Below are positions 49,914 to 58,655 of a DNA stretch of 64,000 bases, piece by piece. This DNA comes from Actinoplanes cyaneus. GTDB lineage: Bacteria > Actinomycetota > Actinomycetes > Mycobacteriales > Micromonosporaceae. Location: positions 1 through 64,000 of the forward strand of contig NZ_BOMH01000048.1 of the NCBI RefSeq assembly GCF_016862095.1, written 5' to 3'. The notes under the pieces were generated by a model. That model was given only the letters and a program-made list of their open reading frames with translations, had not been told where the DNA came from and did not search any database. Position 1 is the first letter of the stretch. Every line of letters begins with the position of its first letter. Both the position numbers and the translations under genes were made by a program.

Positions 49914-50483
49914 CTACCGCGCTGAGGGGGGCGTCGCCGGGGATGGCGCGGCCGGCGCGGCCGGCGCCACCGTCGCCTCGGCCGGCTGCGGCGCCTGCTC
50001 ACCGCCCCGGGCCAGAGCGAGGAAGCCGCAGATGAAGATCAGGAAGCCCACGATCCCCAGCACCACGACGAGCACGAGGCCGGTCTTCGCCCCGCGCGCC
50101 GGCTTCGCGGGCGCGGGCGGCGACGAAACCCCGAACGGCTGCTGGGCCCCGAACGGCTGCTGCGCGTCGGGCGGCACCGTGGCGAAGGGCGGCGGGTAGG
50201 CCGCCGGCGGCACATAGGGGCCCGGCGGCGGAACCGACGCGGCCATCCGCGGCGCCCCGGCCTCCTCATAAGCCGCCGCGGCCACCACCTCCGGGCTCCC
50301 CAGCCGCTCGAGGATCTCGATCAGCTGCTCCTCGGTCTGCACGTTGCGCTCGGTCCGCTCGGTCGCGATGTGCGCGGCCAGGTCGGCCAGCAGCTCCCGG
50401 CGCTGCAGCAGCGGCAGGCCGCTCAGCCGCAGGTCGATCTCGTGCAGGTATTCACCGACCAGGTCGGGCTGGTTGGGCTTCAT
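49914..50483 (-). CDS. HAAS-domain membrane protein
   Basis: A 189-residue protein. Residues 1-70 (DLVGEYLHEIDLRLSGLPLLQRRELLADLAAHI...LIEILERLGSPEVVAAAAYEEAG) form an HAAS (DUF1700-like) alpha-helical domain. A Pro-rich linker with repeated QQPFG and PPPF follows, then one membrane helix (TGLVLVVVLGIVGFLIFICGFLAL) and an Ala/Pro-rich tail. HAAS proteins are nearly always coupled to PadR-type repressors, as here (ATGA overlap), and act with them in signal response; the stimulus is not known. Confidence 0.85.
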   Translation of the reverse strand: MKPNQPDLVGEYLHEIDLRLSGLPLLQRRELLADLAAHIATERTERNVQTEEQLIEILERLGSPEVVAAAAYEEAGAPRMAASVPPPGPYVPPAAYPPPFATVPPDAQQPFGAQQPFGVSSPPAPAKPARGAKTGLVLVVVLGIVGFLIFICGFLALARGGEQAPQPAEATVAPAAPAAPSPATPPSAR

Positions 50484-50824
50484 GCGATCTCACCGGTTCC
50501 CACGAGACGGTCGACGGTCTGACGGAACGACACCCATTCGGTGCGGAAGTGCTCGAGCGCGGACCGCCCGGCCGGGGTGAGGCTGTAGTAGCGCCGGGGC
50601 GGGCCGCTGGGTGACTCCGCCCACTTGCTGTCCAACATGCCGCCCCGGCGCAACCGGGACAGCAGCGGATAGATCGTGCCCTCGGTCGCGGCGAGCGTCT
50701 GCTCCTCGGCGAGCCGCCGGACGATCTCGGTGCCATAGCGGTCCTCGAACTCCACCATCGCGAGCACGCAGAACTCCAACGTCCCGCGCCGGAGCCCGGA
50801 GGCCAACTGCGCTCCCTCTGCCAT
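50480..50824 (-). CDS. PadR-family regulator
   Basis: A 114-residue winged-helix repressor (ASGLRRGTLEFCVLAMVEFEDRYGTEIVRRLAEEQTLAATEGTIYPLLSRLRRGGMLDSKW, with YYSLTPAGRSAL as the second half). The wing and helix 3 (EGTIYPLLSRLRR) are characteristic. It represses its own operon with the HAAS gene; a perfect 9-3-9 palindrome lies 11 bases before the start. The ATG at 50824 is used; a longer frame to 51100 is antisense to vanZ. Confidence 0.93.
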   Translation of the reverse strand: MAEGAQLASGLRRGTLEFCVLAMVEFEDRYGTEIVRRLAEEQTLAATEGTIYPLLSRLRRGGMLDSKWAESPSGPPRRYYSLTPAGRSALEHFRTEWVSFRQTVDRLVGTGEIA

Positions 50825-50834
50825 GCGCAACAGA

Positions 50835-50855
50835 GTACCTTGCGCCGCAAGGTAC
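50835..50855. promoter_or_regulatory. PadR operator
   Basis: GTACCTTGC-GCC-GCAAGGTAC, a perfect inverted repeat with nine-base arms, lies just upstream of the PadR start codon. It probably covers the promoter; its position suggests autorepression. Confidence 0.75.
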
Positions 50856-50861
50856 GTTCGC

Positions 50862-51362
50862 CTACCGCCTCCAGAGCCGGGCGATCCCAATCCCCACCAG
50901 GGCGCCGACGGTGTTGTGCAGGACGTCGACGGCATCACCACCGCGACCGATGAACGCCTGCCACAGCTCGATGCCGAAGGCCAGCGCGGCCAGCGCCGCG
51001 AGCACGACGAACGGCCGCGGCCAGAGCCGCGCGGCCAGCAGACCCAGCGGCAGGAAGAGGCCGAGGTTCGCGATCTTCTCGCGACTGGTTCCAAAACCAT
51101 CGATCACGTACGCGGGGTCAGCGAACCCGCCCAGATACGACCGCATGCCGCTCAGGGAGGGCCGCAGCTCCCCGGTCGTCGTGGTCGCCGCCAGCACCGC
51201 CCCGAGCGTCAGCACGAACAGCACGCCGAGGCGCCTGTGCCCGGGGCTGAGCCGCGTCCCGATCGGCCAGGCCACCAGCACAGCGACCCCGAGCAACACC
51301 AACAGCCGCGGCTGGCTCACCACCGCCCAGACGACCCCCGAGTCCAGCACCCCGCCAGCCAA
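50862..51362 (-). CDS. VanZ-family membrane protein
   Basis: A 166-residue protein with about five membrane helices and the VanZ pattern KIANLGLFLPLGLLAARLW...ALAFGIELWQAFIGRGGDAVDVLHNTVGALVG, in which ELWQ and RGGDxxDVLxNTxGA are the family's marks. VanZ gives low-level teicoplanin resistance in enterococci; most chromosomal relatives have no defined role. A TTG at 51362 or GTG at 51350 would start it. It reads toward the PadR promoter, 38 bases from its start, on the same strand. Confidence 0.87.
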   Translation of the reverse strand: MAGGVLDSGVVWAVVSQPRLLVLLGVAVLVAWPIGTRLSPGHRRLGVLFVLTLGAVLAATTTTGELRPSLSGMRSYLGGFADPAYVIDGFGTSREKIANLGLFLPLGLLAARLWPRPFVVLAALAALAFGIELWQAFIGRGGDAVDVLHNTVGALVGIGIARLWRR

Positions 51363-51388
51363 TCAGACCGGGGCCACCCACAGACGAA

Positions 51389-51417
51389 ACCGCCCCGGGC
51401 ACGTGGCCCGGGGCGGT
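51389..51417 (-). terminator. Terminator between Ig-like protein and vanZ
   Basis: Twelve-base arms ACCGCCCCGGGC (51389-51400) and complement (51406-51417) around ACGTG. Read on the minus strand it follows the Ig-like gene's stop (51430) by twelve bases and ends in TTTCG. Confidence 0.85.
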
Positions 51418-51429
51418 CAGCGGTTCGAT

Positions 51430-52920
51430 TCAGCCGCGGCGGTAGGTGCGGGTGGTGGTGGAGACGTAGTTGCCCGCCCGGTCGTACGCGCGAAGCTGCA
51501 TCTTGAAGGTCTTGCCGTACTTCGCCGTGTTGATCGAGAAGGCGTAACCGGCCCGGTAGTCGGTGGCCACGAGCTTGCCGTTGATCAGCAGCTGGACCTT
51601 GGCGACGCCGTTCTTGTCGCTCGCGGCGGCCGTGACGGCGACCTTGCCCTTGACCTTTGCCAGGTTCTTCGGCGCCTTGGTCAGCTTCAGCCCCGGCCGC
51701 GTGTTGTCCACGATCACCGTGCGGGACGCGAGCGACTCGTTGCCCAGCTTGTCCACATACCGCCAGGTGAACGTCAGCGGGCCGTCCTTCGTCGGGTAGA
51801 TCGCGAGACCCGCGGGCGCGTTGGCGATGCTCGGCAGCCCGACGAGTTCCGCGTCGACGAGTTCGGAGGGATCCTCGACCCTGCTGTCGGTTACGAAGTA
51901 CGAGCCGCGGACCAGCGCGTTCTGCGCCGGCGTGAGCGATGTGACCACCGGGCCGGTCCGGTCGATCGTCACCGGGAACACCTTGCTGGTGGTCTGGTCG
52001 AGTGCGTCGGTGGCACGGATCTCGACGGTGGCGGACGTCCGCGTCGAGGCCCGGTCGTCCCAGTTCAGGGTGGAGCCGGTCGACTTCAGCTCGCCGTCCA
52101 CGTACCACTCGGTCTTCCGCAGCGTCTGATCGGTGGCGGTGGCGGTCAGCGTGCCGACCGGGCCGATCGTGGCGCCCGCCGTGGTGACCTTGACGTTGAT
52201 CGGGACCCCGCTCACGACGGGCCCCCGGCTGTAGGCCACGTCGGAGATCACCGGCGGGGTGTCGTCGATGTCGTAGGTGGCACCGGCATAACCGACGTTG
52301 CCGTTGGCATCGGTCATCCGCACGTTGATGAACTCCGCGCCGGGCACGGTGGTCAGGTTGAAGGTCCACGGCGCCTCGGTGCGGACGTCCAGGTCCTTAC
52401 CGGTGCTGGTGCTGTACAGAGCGACCTTCGCGATGTCCGCCGGCAGGTCACTCACCGTGACCTTGAGCGGTCCGCTGTGCATCACCGTCAGGGTCGCCGG
52501 GGAGATCGTCCCGGTCGGCACGTGCACGTCGGCGATCACCCGGACGGTCTTCTCGGCGACGTTCCCGGCCGCGTCGTAGGCCAGCAACGTGATCTCCGCC
52601 GGCGTGCCGTCCGGCACGCTCAGGAGGTCCGCCGAGGCACGCATGCCGGTCTTGGCGACCGAGAACTTGCGGCTGTGCGCGCCGTCAACGAGCGTCTCCA
52701 GCGTGACCACACCGGTGTCGTCATGCACCCTCGGCACGAACGGCGTTGTCGCCCGGGTGTAGATCTGGCCCTCGGTCAGGCCGATGCTGTCGATCACCGG
52801 TGCGGTGGTGTCGGCCGGAGCGTCGTCGGCAAGAGCCGGCGAGCCCGCGGTAAGGATCAAGGAACTGGACAGTGCCGCGATCGCGGCAGCGCGAAGCGTC
52901 TTCAACGCCGCATCCCCCAT
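51430..52920 (-). CDS. Secreted Ig-like repeat protein
   Basis: A 496-residue exported protein. The signal peptide (LKTLRAAAIAALSSSLILTAGSPALA) precedes five Ig-like/cadherin-like beta-sandwich segments, shown by DTTAPVIDSI, YDAAGNVAEKTVRV, DDTPPVISDVAY, IDRTGPVVTSL and DRAGNYVSTT. The repeated phrases with DxxGN are typical of bacterial Ig_3/Ig_7 surface proteins. No catalytic or cell-wall-anchor motif is visible, so it is likely a released or wall-associated adhesion-like protein. ATG 52920 is used; the longer frame to 52968 is possible. Confidence 0.75.
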   Translation of the reverse strand: MGDAALKTLRAAAIAALSSSLILTAGSPALADDAPADTTAPVIDSIGLTEGQIYTRATTPFVPRVHDDTGVVTLETLVDGAHSRKFSVAKTGMRASADLLSVPDGTPAEITLLAYDAAGNVAEKTVRVIADVHVPTGTISPATLTVMHSGPLKVTVSDLPADIAKVALYSTSTGKDLDVRTEAPWTFNLTTVPGAEFINVRMTDANGNVGYAGATYDIDDTPPVISDVAYSRGPVVSGVPINVKVTTAGATIGPVGTLTATATDQTLRKTEWYVDGELKSTGSTLNWDDRASTRTSATVEIRATDALDQTTSKVFPVTIDRTGPVVTSLTPAQNALVRGSYFVTDSRVEDPSELVDAELVGLPSIANAPAGLAIYPTKDGPLTFTWRYVDKLGNESLASRTVIVDNTRPGLKLTKAPKNLAKVKGKVAVTAAASDKNGVAKVQLLINGKLVATDYRAGYAFSINTAKYGKTFKMQLRAYDRAGNYVSTTTRTYRRG

Positions 52921-52989
52921 GGCGAGAACAATGCGACGACGGTACGGCGCCGGATCGACGGTGTCCACCAGCGAAGAGATAAAAGTTGA

Positions 52990-53898
52990 TCACGAAGTGG
53001 GCACGGCCGGGCCAGGGTTGCGCAGGCCGTCGAGGAGGTCGCCGAGCTCCTCCGCGCGCTCCAGGGCCTCGGACGCGGAAAACTGGCGGGCCTCGGCATC
53101 GCCGGTGGCCATCGCCTCGGTCTCCTCCCAGGTCAGTGGGGTCGAGGCGGTCGGCGTCGCGCCGGCCCGCAGCGAGTACGGCGTCACCGTCGTCTTCGCC
53201 GCGTTGTTCTGACTCCAGTCGATGAAGATCTTGCCGGGCCGCAGTTGCTTGGCCATCTTCGCGGTGATCGACCCGGGCACGAGTCTCGCCAGTTCCTCGG
53301 CGACCCGCTTGGCGTAGCCGGAGACCACCACCGCGTCCTGCGTCCCGGAGATCGGGCAGCAGAGTTGCATCCCTTTCTTGCCCGAGGTCTTCGGGTACGC
53401 CGTGATCCCGTCCTCCGCGAGCCGATCCCGCATCAGCACCGCCACCGCCCCGCACTCACGCAACCCTGCCGGCGCCCCGGGGTCGAGGTCGACGACGAGC
53501 ATGTCCGGCTCCGCCCCGATCCGCCACTGCGGGGTGTGCAGTTCGATCGCCGCGAGGTTGGCCAGCCAGACCAGTGTCGGCAACTCGTCGACGACGACGT
53601 AGTCGATCGTCTCCCGGCTCTTGGTGGAGCCCGGCGCCGGCAGGGTCTCCAGACGCACCCAATCCGGCGTACCGGCCGGCTTGTTCTTCTCGAAGAAATG
53701 CACCCCGTCGACGCCGTTGGGGAAACGGATGCGGGTCACCGGCCGGTCACGCAGGTGCGGCAGCAGGACCGGGGCGATCCGGGTGTAGTAGTCGATGACC
53801 TCACCCTTGGTGAATCCGGCCGCCGGGAACAAGACCTTGTCCAGGTTGGACAGCTCCAGGTCCCGGTCCTCCAGCCGCACCACGAATCGGTCAGGCAT
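52990..53898 (-). CDS. NHEJ DNA polymerase/primase (LigD polymerase domain)
   Basis: A 302-residue stand-alone LigD polymerase domain (archaeo-eukaryotic primase fold) that fills gaps at DNA breaks in non-homologous end joining. Motifs include LDKVLFPAAGFTKGEVIDYY, GVHFFEKNKPAG, the metal-binding DLDPG (MLVVDLDPGAPAG), TSGKKGMQLCCPI and FIDWSQNNAAKTTVTPYSLR. In Mycobacterium this domain is fused to ligase and phosphoesterase domains in LigD; here it is separate. ATG 53898 overlaps the ligase stop by eight bases. Confidence 0.93.
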   Translation of the reverse strand: MPDRFVVRLEDRDLELSNLDKVLFPAAGFTKGEVIDYYTRIAPVLLPHLRDRPVTRIRFPNGVDGVHFFEKNKPAGTPDWVRLETLPAPGSTKSRETIDYVVVDELPTLVWLANLAAIELHTPQWRIGAEPDMLVVDLDPGAPAGLRECGAVAVLMRDRLAEDGITAYPKTSGKKGMQLCCPISGTQDAVVVSGYAKRVAEELARLVPGSITAKMAKQLRPGKIFIDWSQNNAAKTTVTPYSLRAGATPTASTPLTWEETEAMATGDAEARQFSASEALERAEELGDLLDGLRNPGPAVPTS

Positions 53899-54883
53899 CG
53901 TCGGAACACTCCTCCGGCGACTTGTCGTCACGCAACCGGAGGAACCGCGGGAAGCGGAGCCGACGGTCGGGCGTCTGGTTGCCGTAGCGAATCTCGGCCA
54001 CGAGCTCAGGTCGTACCCAATGCGCGCCTTTGGCATCCTCGCGGGGCACCGCGCCGGCGGCGAACGGCGAATCCGTGGTGGCGAGCGGCGCCAGCCGGGA
54101 GAGCAGTTCCTTCTCGGCCGCCGCGCCGATGCCGCCACCGACGCGCCCGCGGAAGGCGAGACCGTCCGGGGTCGGCACACCGATCAGCATGCCGCCCAGT
54201 TTGCGGGCACCGGGCCGCCAGCCGCCGATCACGTAGTCGCCGGTCCGGTCGAACTTGACCTTGACCCAGTCCGGCGAGCGCTGGCCGGGCAGGTAGACGG
54301 AGTCGGAGCGTTTGGCCATCACGCCCTCGAGACGGTTCTCCCGGGCCGCGGCCGCGGTCGCCGCGCCGTCGCCGAACGACGGCGGCACCATCCAGCACGA
54401 CCCGGCCAGGTCCAGCTCCTCCAGGCGTTCGCGGCGGGCCAGGTAGGGCAGGCCGGTGTAGTCGATGCCGTCGAGATAGAGCAGGTCGAAGATCAGGTAG
54501 GTGGCCGGGAGGGTGACGGCGAGCCGCGCGGCGCGGTTCTTGTCCCGCACGTGCATGCGTTCCGCCAGCGCGGTGAAGGAGGGCCGCCCGTCCGCGTCGA
54601 AGCAGACCATCTCGCCGTCGAGCAGTGTCCCCTCAGGCAGCTGCAGGCCGGCGATCTCCGGGTACGCCGCCGTGACCACCGCACCCGACCGCGCGAACAG
54701 CTGTGGCGCACCGCCGCCGAACAGCGCGAGAACGCGAACCCCGTCCCATTTGAACTCATAGCTCCAGTCCGCGCCCACGGGCAACTCGCCCGTGGTCGCG
54801 AGCATCGGGGACAGCGGCGATCCCGTCACCCGATCACCATAGGCAAAAGCGTTCACCTTACGCAGGCGTCTCACTAATGCCAT
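53891..54883 (-). CDS. ATP-dependent DNA ligase (LigC/LigD-type)
   Basis: A 330-residue (or 312-residue) ATP-dependent DNA ligase. The adenylation motif I is YEFKWDGVRV (lysine nucleophile), motif III-like LLDGEMVCFD, motif IV EGVMAKRSDS and motif V WVKVKFDR. The C-terminal OB-fold follows (GGMLIGVPTP, VRPELVAEIRYGNQT). It seals ends in NHEJ with the adjacent polymerase and Ku. Start either ATG 54883 or GTG 54829 (VTGSPLSPMLATTG, where relatives begin). Divergent from ku. Confidence 0.92.
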   Translation of the reverse strand: MALVRRLRKVNAFAYGDRVTGSPLSPMLATTGELPVGADWSYEFKWDGVRVLALFGGGAPQLFARSGAVVTAAYPEIAGLQLPEGTLLDGEMVCFDADGRPSFTALAERMHVRDKNRAARLAVTLPATYLIFDLLYLDGIDYTGLPYLARRERLEELDLAGSCWMVPPSFGDGAATAAAARENRLEGVMAKRSDSVYLPGQRSPDWVKVKFDRTGDYVIGGWRPGARKLGGMLIGVPTPDGLAFRGRVGGGIGAAAEKELLSRLAPLATTDSPFAAGAVPREDAKGAHWVRPELVAEIRYGNQTPDRRLRFPRFLRLRDDKSPEECSDDA

Positions 54884-54921
54884 CCTGATCAGGTGCCGTC
54901 AGTCCGTCATTGGAGTTGATC

Positions 54922-55839
54922 ATGCGAGCGATCTGGAAAGGTGCGGTTTCGTTCGGTCTGGTGTCGATCGCGGTACGCCTGTTCTCCGCCACCGAGGAGA
55001 AGGACATCCGCTTCCACCAGGTCCATCGCACCGACGGCGGGCGGATCAAGTACCAGCGCACCTGCTCGGTCGACGGCGAGGTGGTCAGTTTCGACGACAT
55101 CGCCAAGGGTTACGACATCGGCGGCGGGGAAATGGTGATCTTGACAGATGACGATTTCGCCGAGCTCCCGCTGAGCACGTCCCGCGCCATTGACGTGCTG
55201 GAATTCGTGCCGGCCGAGCAGATCGACCCGATCCTGTTCGCCAAGGCGTACTACCTGGAGCCGGACGGGCAGGCCGCGAAGCCGTACGTGCTGCTCCGCG
55301 ACGCCCTGCGGGACGCCGACCGGGTTGCCATCGTCAAGATCGCCCTCCGGCAGCGGGAGCAGCTCGCCACCCTGCGGGTCCGCGACGACGTGCTCGTGCT
55401 CAACACCATGCTCTGGCCGGACGAGGTGCGCACCCCCGAGTTCGGCTTCCTCGACGACGACATCGAGACCCGGCCGGCCGAGCTGGCGATGGCGAGCTCG
55501 CTGATCGACTCGATGGCCGCCGACTTCCAGCCGGACGAGTTCACCGACAACTACCGGGCGGCGCTGCAGGAGGTCATCGACGCCAAGGTGGAGGGCCGTG
55601 AGGTGGTCCAGCCGGAGGAGGCCGAGGAGGCTGCACCGGCCGCGATCGACCTGATGGCGGCCCTCAAGGCGTCGGTCGAGCGGGCCAAGAAGGCGCGCGG
55701 CGAGACCGTCGAGGAGAAACCGGCGGCGAAGACCGCGGCAAAACCGGCCAAGAAGGCCGTGAAGAAGGCCACACCCGCGAAAAAAGCCGCGAAGGCCGCC
55801 ACACCCCGCGCCACGAAGGCGGCGAAGAAGTCGGCATAA
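54922..55839 (+). CDS. Ku end-binding protein
   Basis: A 305-residue bacterial Ku homolog that binds DNA ends as a homodimer and recruits the ligase. The conserved N-terminus is MRAIWKGAVSFGLVSIAVRLFSATEEKDIRFHQVH, with KYQRTC and GYDIGGGEMVILTDDDF following. The C-terminal 60 residues are a Lys/Ala tail (AKKAVKKATPAKKAAKAATPRATKAAKK), common in actinobacterial Ku and likely DNA-binding. ATG 54922 follows GGAG by six bases. Ku, ligase and polymerase form the full local NHEJ set. Confidence 0.95.
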   Translation: MRAIWKGAVSFGLVSIAVRLFSATEEKDIRFHQVHRTDGGRIKYQRTCSVDGEVVSFDDIAKGYDIGGGEMVILTDDDFAELPLSTSRAIDVLEFVPAEQIDPILFAKAYYLEPDGQAAKPYVLLRDALRDADRVAIVKIALRQREQLATLRVRDDVLVLNTMLWPDEVRTPEFGFLDDDIETRPAELAMASSLIDSMAADFQPDEFTDNYRAALQEVIDAKVEGREVVQPEEAEEAAPAAIDLMAALKASVERAKKARGETVEEKPAAKTAAKPAKKAVKKATPAKKAAKAATPRATKAAKKSA

Positions 55840-55852
55840 GTAGTCTCGTTCC

Positions 55853-56341
55853 GTGGCATTGACATGGGCTGAGTCGTACCTGGGCAAGGTGCGCGCGAGC
55901 GTCGGCGACACCGACACGATCTTCTTCGTCGGCGCGCGCACCGTGGTGCTCGACGAGCAGGGCCGGCTGCTGCTGATCCAGCGCTCGGACAATCACCGCT
56001 GGGCGATCCCGGCCGGGGCGATGGAGCTCGGCGAGAGCATGGAGGACTGCGCCGTTCGCGAGCTCTGGGAGGAGACCGGGCTCAAGGCGACGTCCCTCAC
56101 GCCGTACGCGTTCTACACCGCCTACACGTACACCAACGACTACGGCCACACGTACCAGCAGGTCCTGATGTCGTTCGTGGTGCACACCTGGGAGGGCGAG
56201 CTGCTCCGGCAGACCGACGAGAGCGTGGACGCCGGCTGGTTCGCCCTCGACGACCTGCCCGGCCCGAAATCGTTCGTGCTGGACGAGGCGCTGGCCGACC
56301 TGGAGACGTTCAACACAACCGGTCGCCTGGTGATGAAGTAG
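55853..56341 (+). CDS. Nudix hydrolase
   Basis: A 162-residue Nudix-fold pyrophosphohydrolase. The Nudix box GAMELGESMEDCAVRELWEETGL fits Gx5Ex7REUxEExGU at about residues 55-77, giving the metal site. The N-terminal part (VGDTDTIFFVGARTVVLDEQGRLLLIQRSDNHRWAIPAG) resembles ADP-ribose/NTP-cleaving relatives. Substrates are not predictable. It starts with GTG at 55853, 13 bases after ku, and is followed by an MFS gene 24 bases on. Confidence 0.88.
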   Translation: MALTWAESYLGKVRASVGDTDTIFFVGARTVVLDEQGRLLLIQRSDNHRWAIPAGAMELGESMEDCAVRELWEETGLKATSLTPYAFYTAYTYTNDYGHTYQQVLMSFVVHTWEGELLRQTDESVDAGWFALDDLPGPKSFVLDEALADLETFNTTGRLVMK

Positions 56342-56365
56342 CCGCCTTCGGCAGGATTGCTGATC

Positions 56366-57670
56366 ATGGCCGACCGTAAACGCCGACTGAGCGTGGATCT
56401 CACCCCGTTACGTACGTCCCGGGACTTCCGGCTCGTCTTCCTCAGTGGCGCGGTGACCAGTTTCGGGTCGTTCATCAGTTACGTCACCATTCCGTACCAG
56501 GTGGCGAAGCTGACCGACGACCCGCTGATGGTCGGCCTGATCGGGGTCTGCGAGCTGGCCCCGATCCTGATCATGGCGTTCGTCGGTGGCGCGCTCGCCG
56601 ATTACCTCGACCGGCGCCTGCTGGTCCGGGGCAGCGAGGCAGCGCTCGCGCTGATCTGCGGGCTGCTGCTGATCAACTCGCTCTCCGACGAGCCGCACCT
56701 GTGGCTGCTCTACGTCTGCGCATTCCTCACCGCCGCGTTCGCCGGCCTGCAACAGCCGGCCATGGGCGCGATGCTGCCCCGGCTGGTGAAACCCGAGGAA
56801 CTGCCGGCCGCGATGGCGCTGAAGTCGCTGAGCATGCAGTTCTCCCAGCTCATCGGGCCTTCCCTGGCCGGCATTCTGATCGCCACCATGGACCTGGCCT
56901 GGGTCTACACGTTCGACCTGCTCACGTTCGCGGTCTCGCTGGTCCTGCTGACCATGGTCAAGGCCGTGCCGCCGCCCCCGGCCGCCGATCGCCCATCGCT
57001 GAGCAGCGTGGTCACCGGCCTCAAGTACGCCAAGTCGCGCCCCGAGTTGCTCGGCACGTACCTGGTCGACATCAACGCGATGTTCTTCGGCATGCCCTCC
57101 GCGCTCTACCCGTTCCTGGCCGACCGGCTCGGCGGCCCCGAGGTGCTCGGCCTGCTCTACGCCGCGCCGGCGGTCGGCTCGATGCTGGCCACCGTCGGTT
57201 CCGGCTGGACCGAACGGGTGCACCGGCACGGCCTCATGGTGATCATCGCGGCAGCGTTCTGGGGCGTCGGGATCGTCGGCGTCGGCCTGTCCCACATGCT
57301 CTGGCTGACCCTGTTCTGCCTGGCCTTCGCGGGTGCCGCCGACATGGTCTCGGGCCTGTTCCGCATGATCATCTGGAACCAGACCATCCCCGACCACCTG
57401 CGCGGACGCCTCGCCGGGATCGAGATGCTCTCCTACACCACCGGCCCGCTGCTGGGTCAGCTCCGTTCGGGCCTGATGGCCCGCACGTCACTGGGCGTCG
57501 GCGGGTCCATCTGGGTCGGCGGCGCGCTCTGCGTGGCCGGCAGTCTCGCGCTGGCCGCCGTGCTGCCGAAGTTCGTCCGCTACGACGGCGAGCACGGCCT
57601 GGCCCTCAAACAGGCCGCCGACGCGGAGTGGGCGGCCTCGGCGGAAGCTCGGGCGGCCTCCGCCGGATAG
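56366..57670 (+). CDS. MFS transporter (DHA3-type, paralog of the 20.9-kb one)
   Basis: A 434-residue 12-helix MFS protein (first helix GAVTSFGSFISYVTIPYQVA; motif A FVGGALADYLDRRLLV). Its C-terminal part (HLRGRLAGIEMLSYTTGPLLGQLRSGLMA and LAAVLPKFVRYDGE) aligns with the transporter at 20882-22174, so the two are paralogs. Export of a lipophilic or siderophore-like compound is likely. ATG 56366 is preferred to TTG 56357. It ends in an Ala/Glu-rich stretch. Confidence 0.87.
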   Translation: MADRKRRLSVDLTPLRTSRDFRLVFLSGAVTSFGSFISYVTIPYQVAKLTDDPLMVGLIGVCELAPILIMAFVGGALADYLDRRLLVRGSEAALALICGLLLINSLSDEPHLWLLYVCAFLTAAFAGLQQPAMGAMLPRLVKPEELPAAMALKSLSMQFSQLIGPSLAGILIATMDLAWVYTFDLLTFAVSLVLLTMVKAVPPPPAADRPSLSSVVTGLKYAKSRPELLGTYLVDINAMFFGMPSALYPFLADRLGGPEVLGLLYAAPAVGSMLATVGSGWTERVHRHGLMVIIAAAFWGVGIVGVGLSHMLWLTLFCLAFAGAADMVSGLFRMIIWNQTIPDHLRGRLAGIEMLSYTTGPLLGQLRSGLMARTSLGVGGSIWVGGALCVAGSLALAAVLPKFVRYDGEHGLALKQAADAEWAASAEARAASAG

Positions 57671-57681
57671 CGCGCGGGAGC

Positions 57682-58563
57682 TCAGCCCAGAGCGGGCACC
57701 AGCACCTGCTCGCACCACGTGCGGAACGTCGTCGGCGTCGTGGTGCGCGGTGTCCGCGGCTCGGCGCTGTCCAGGCCGGCCGCCTTGGCCGCCATCATCT
57801 CGGCCATCCCGCGCGCGACCGCCTCGGACATCCCCGCCTGGGCGACCAGACTCTCCCGGAACGCGTCCATCGGCACGTGCTGGAAGCGGATCGGCCGCCC
57901 GAGCACCTCGGTGAGGATGCGCGCCTGGTCCTCGTTCGACAGGTCCTCCGGCCCGAGCACCGGAACCTCCTCGAACCCGGTCCAGCCGTCGTCGAGCAGC
58001 TCACGCGCGGCCACCGCGGCGATGTCGCGGGTGGCGCACGTCGGCAGCCGGAGGTCACCGGGGATCGGCGAGAAGAACATCCCGTTCCGCAGCGCGCCGA
58101 CCTGCCCGAGCAGGTTGTCCATGAAGGACGGCATGGTCAGCGCGCGGTAGGCCACACCGCCGGCCGCGATCCGGTCGTCCATCTCCAGCGAGTAGGTGAC
58201 GTGCCCGGCGTTCGCCGCCCACGGCGTGCCGCGGCCGAGCGCGGAGACCCCGACGACCCGGGACACACCCCGCTTGGTGAACGCGGCCAGCGCCGGCGCC
58301 ACGAAGTCGAGGTAGACGCTGCGCAGGTCGTCGGTCCGGTCGTTCGGCGGCGCCAGCCAGAAGACCGCCTCGGCTCCGTCGAACGCGCTGTTCACGACGT
58401 CCGCGTCGCCGTGCGAGCCGCGCACGACCTCGACGCGGTCACGGACCTCCGGCCGGATCCGGCTCGGGTCACGGGCGATCACGCGGACCTCGGCGCCACC
58501 GTCGAGCAGCCGGTCGAGCAATTGCGATCCGATGGTGCTGGTGGGCGCGGTGACAACGATCAT
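57682..58563 (-). CDS. NmrA-like NAD(P)-binding protein
   Basis: A 293-residue atypical short-chain dehydrogenase of the NmrA group. The Rossmann motif is VVTAPTSTIGSQLLDRLL (a degenerate TGATGxxG, with TAPTSTIG), and the conserved regions ARDPSRIRPEVR and VGVSALGRGTPWAANAGH follow. Such proteins sense NADP/NADPH or reduce quinones. It is divergent from a LysR gene across 105 bases that hold a T-N11-A box, so the LysR protein probably controls it. ATG 58563. Confidence 0.85.
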   Translation of the reverse strand: MIVVTAPTSTIGSQLLDRLLDGGAEVRVIARDPSRIRPEVRDRVEVVRGSHGDADVVNSAFDGAEAVFWLAPPNDRTDDLRSVYLDFVAPALAAFTKRGVSRVVGVSALGRGTPWAANAGHVTYSLEMDDRIAAGGVAYRALTMPSFMDNLLGQVGALRNGMFFSPIPGDLRLPTCATRDIAAVAARELLDDGWTGFEEVPVLGPEDLSNEDQARILTEVLGRPIRFQHVPMDAFRESLVAQAGMSEAVARGMAEMMAAKAAGLDSAEPRTPRTTTPTTFRTWCEQVLVPALG

Positions 58564-58655
58564 GACGATTTACCCCAATTTCCCGGTACGGGTGACTTGC
58601 TGATCAGTCAACCGCTGAGCTCGCCGATCGTGAAGGACCGATTCGGGCGCGATTG

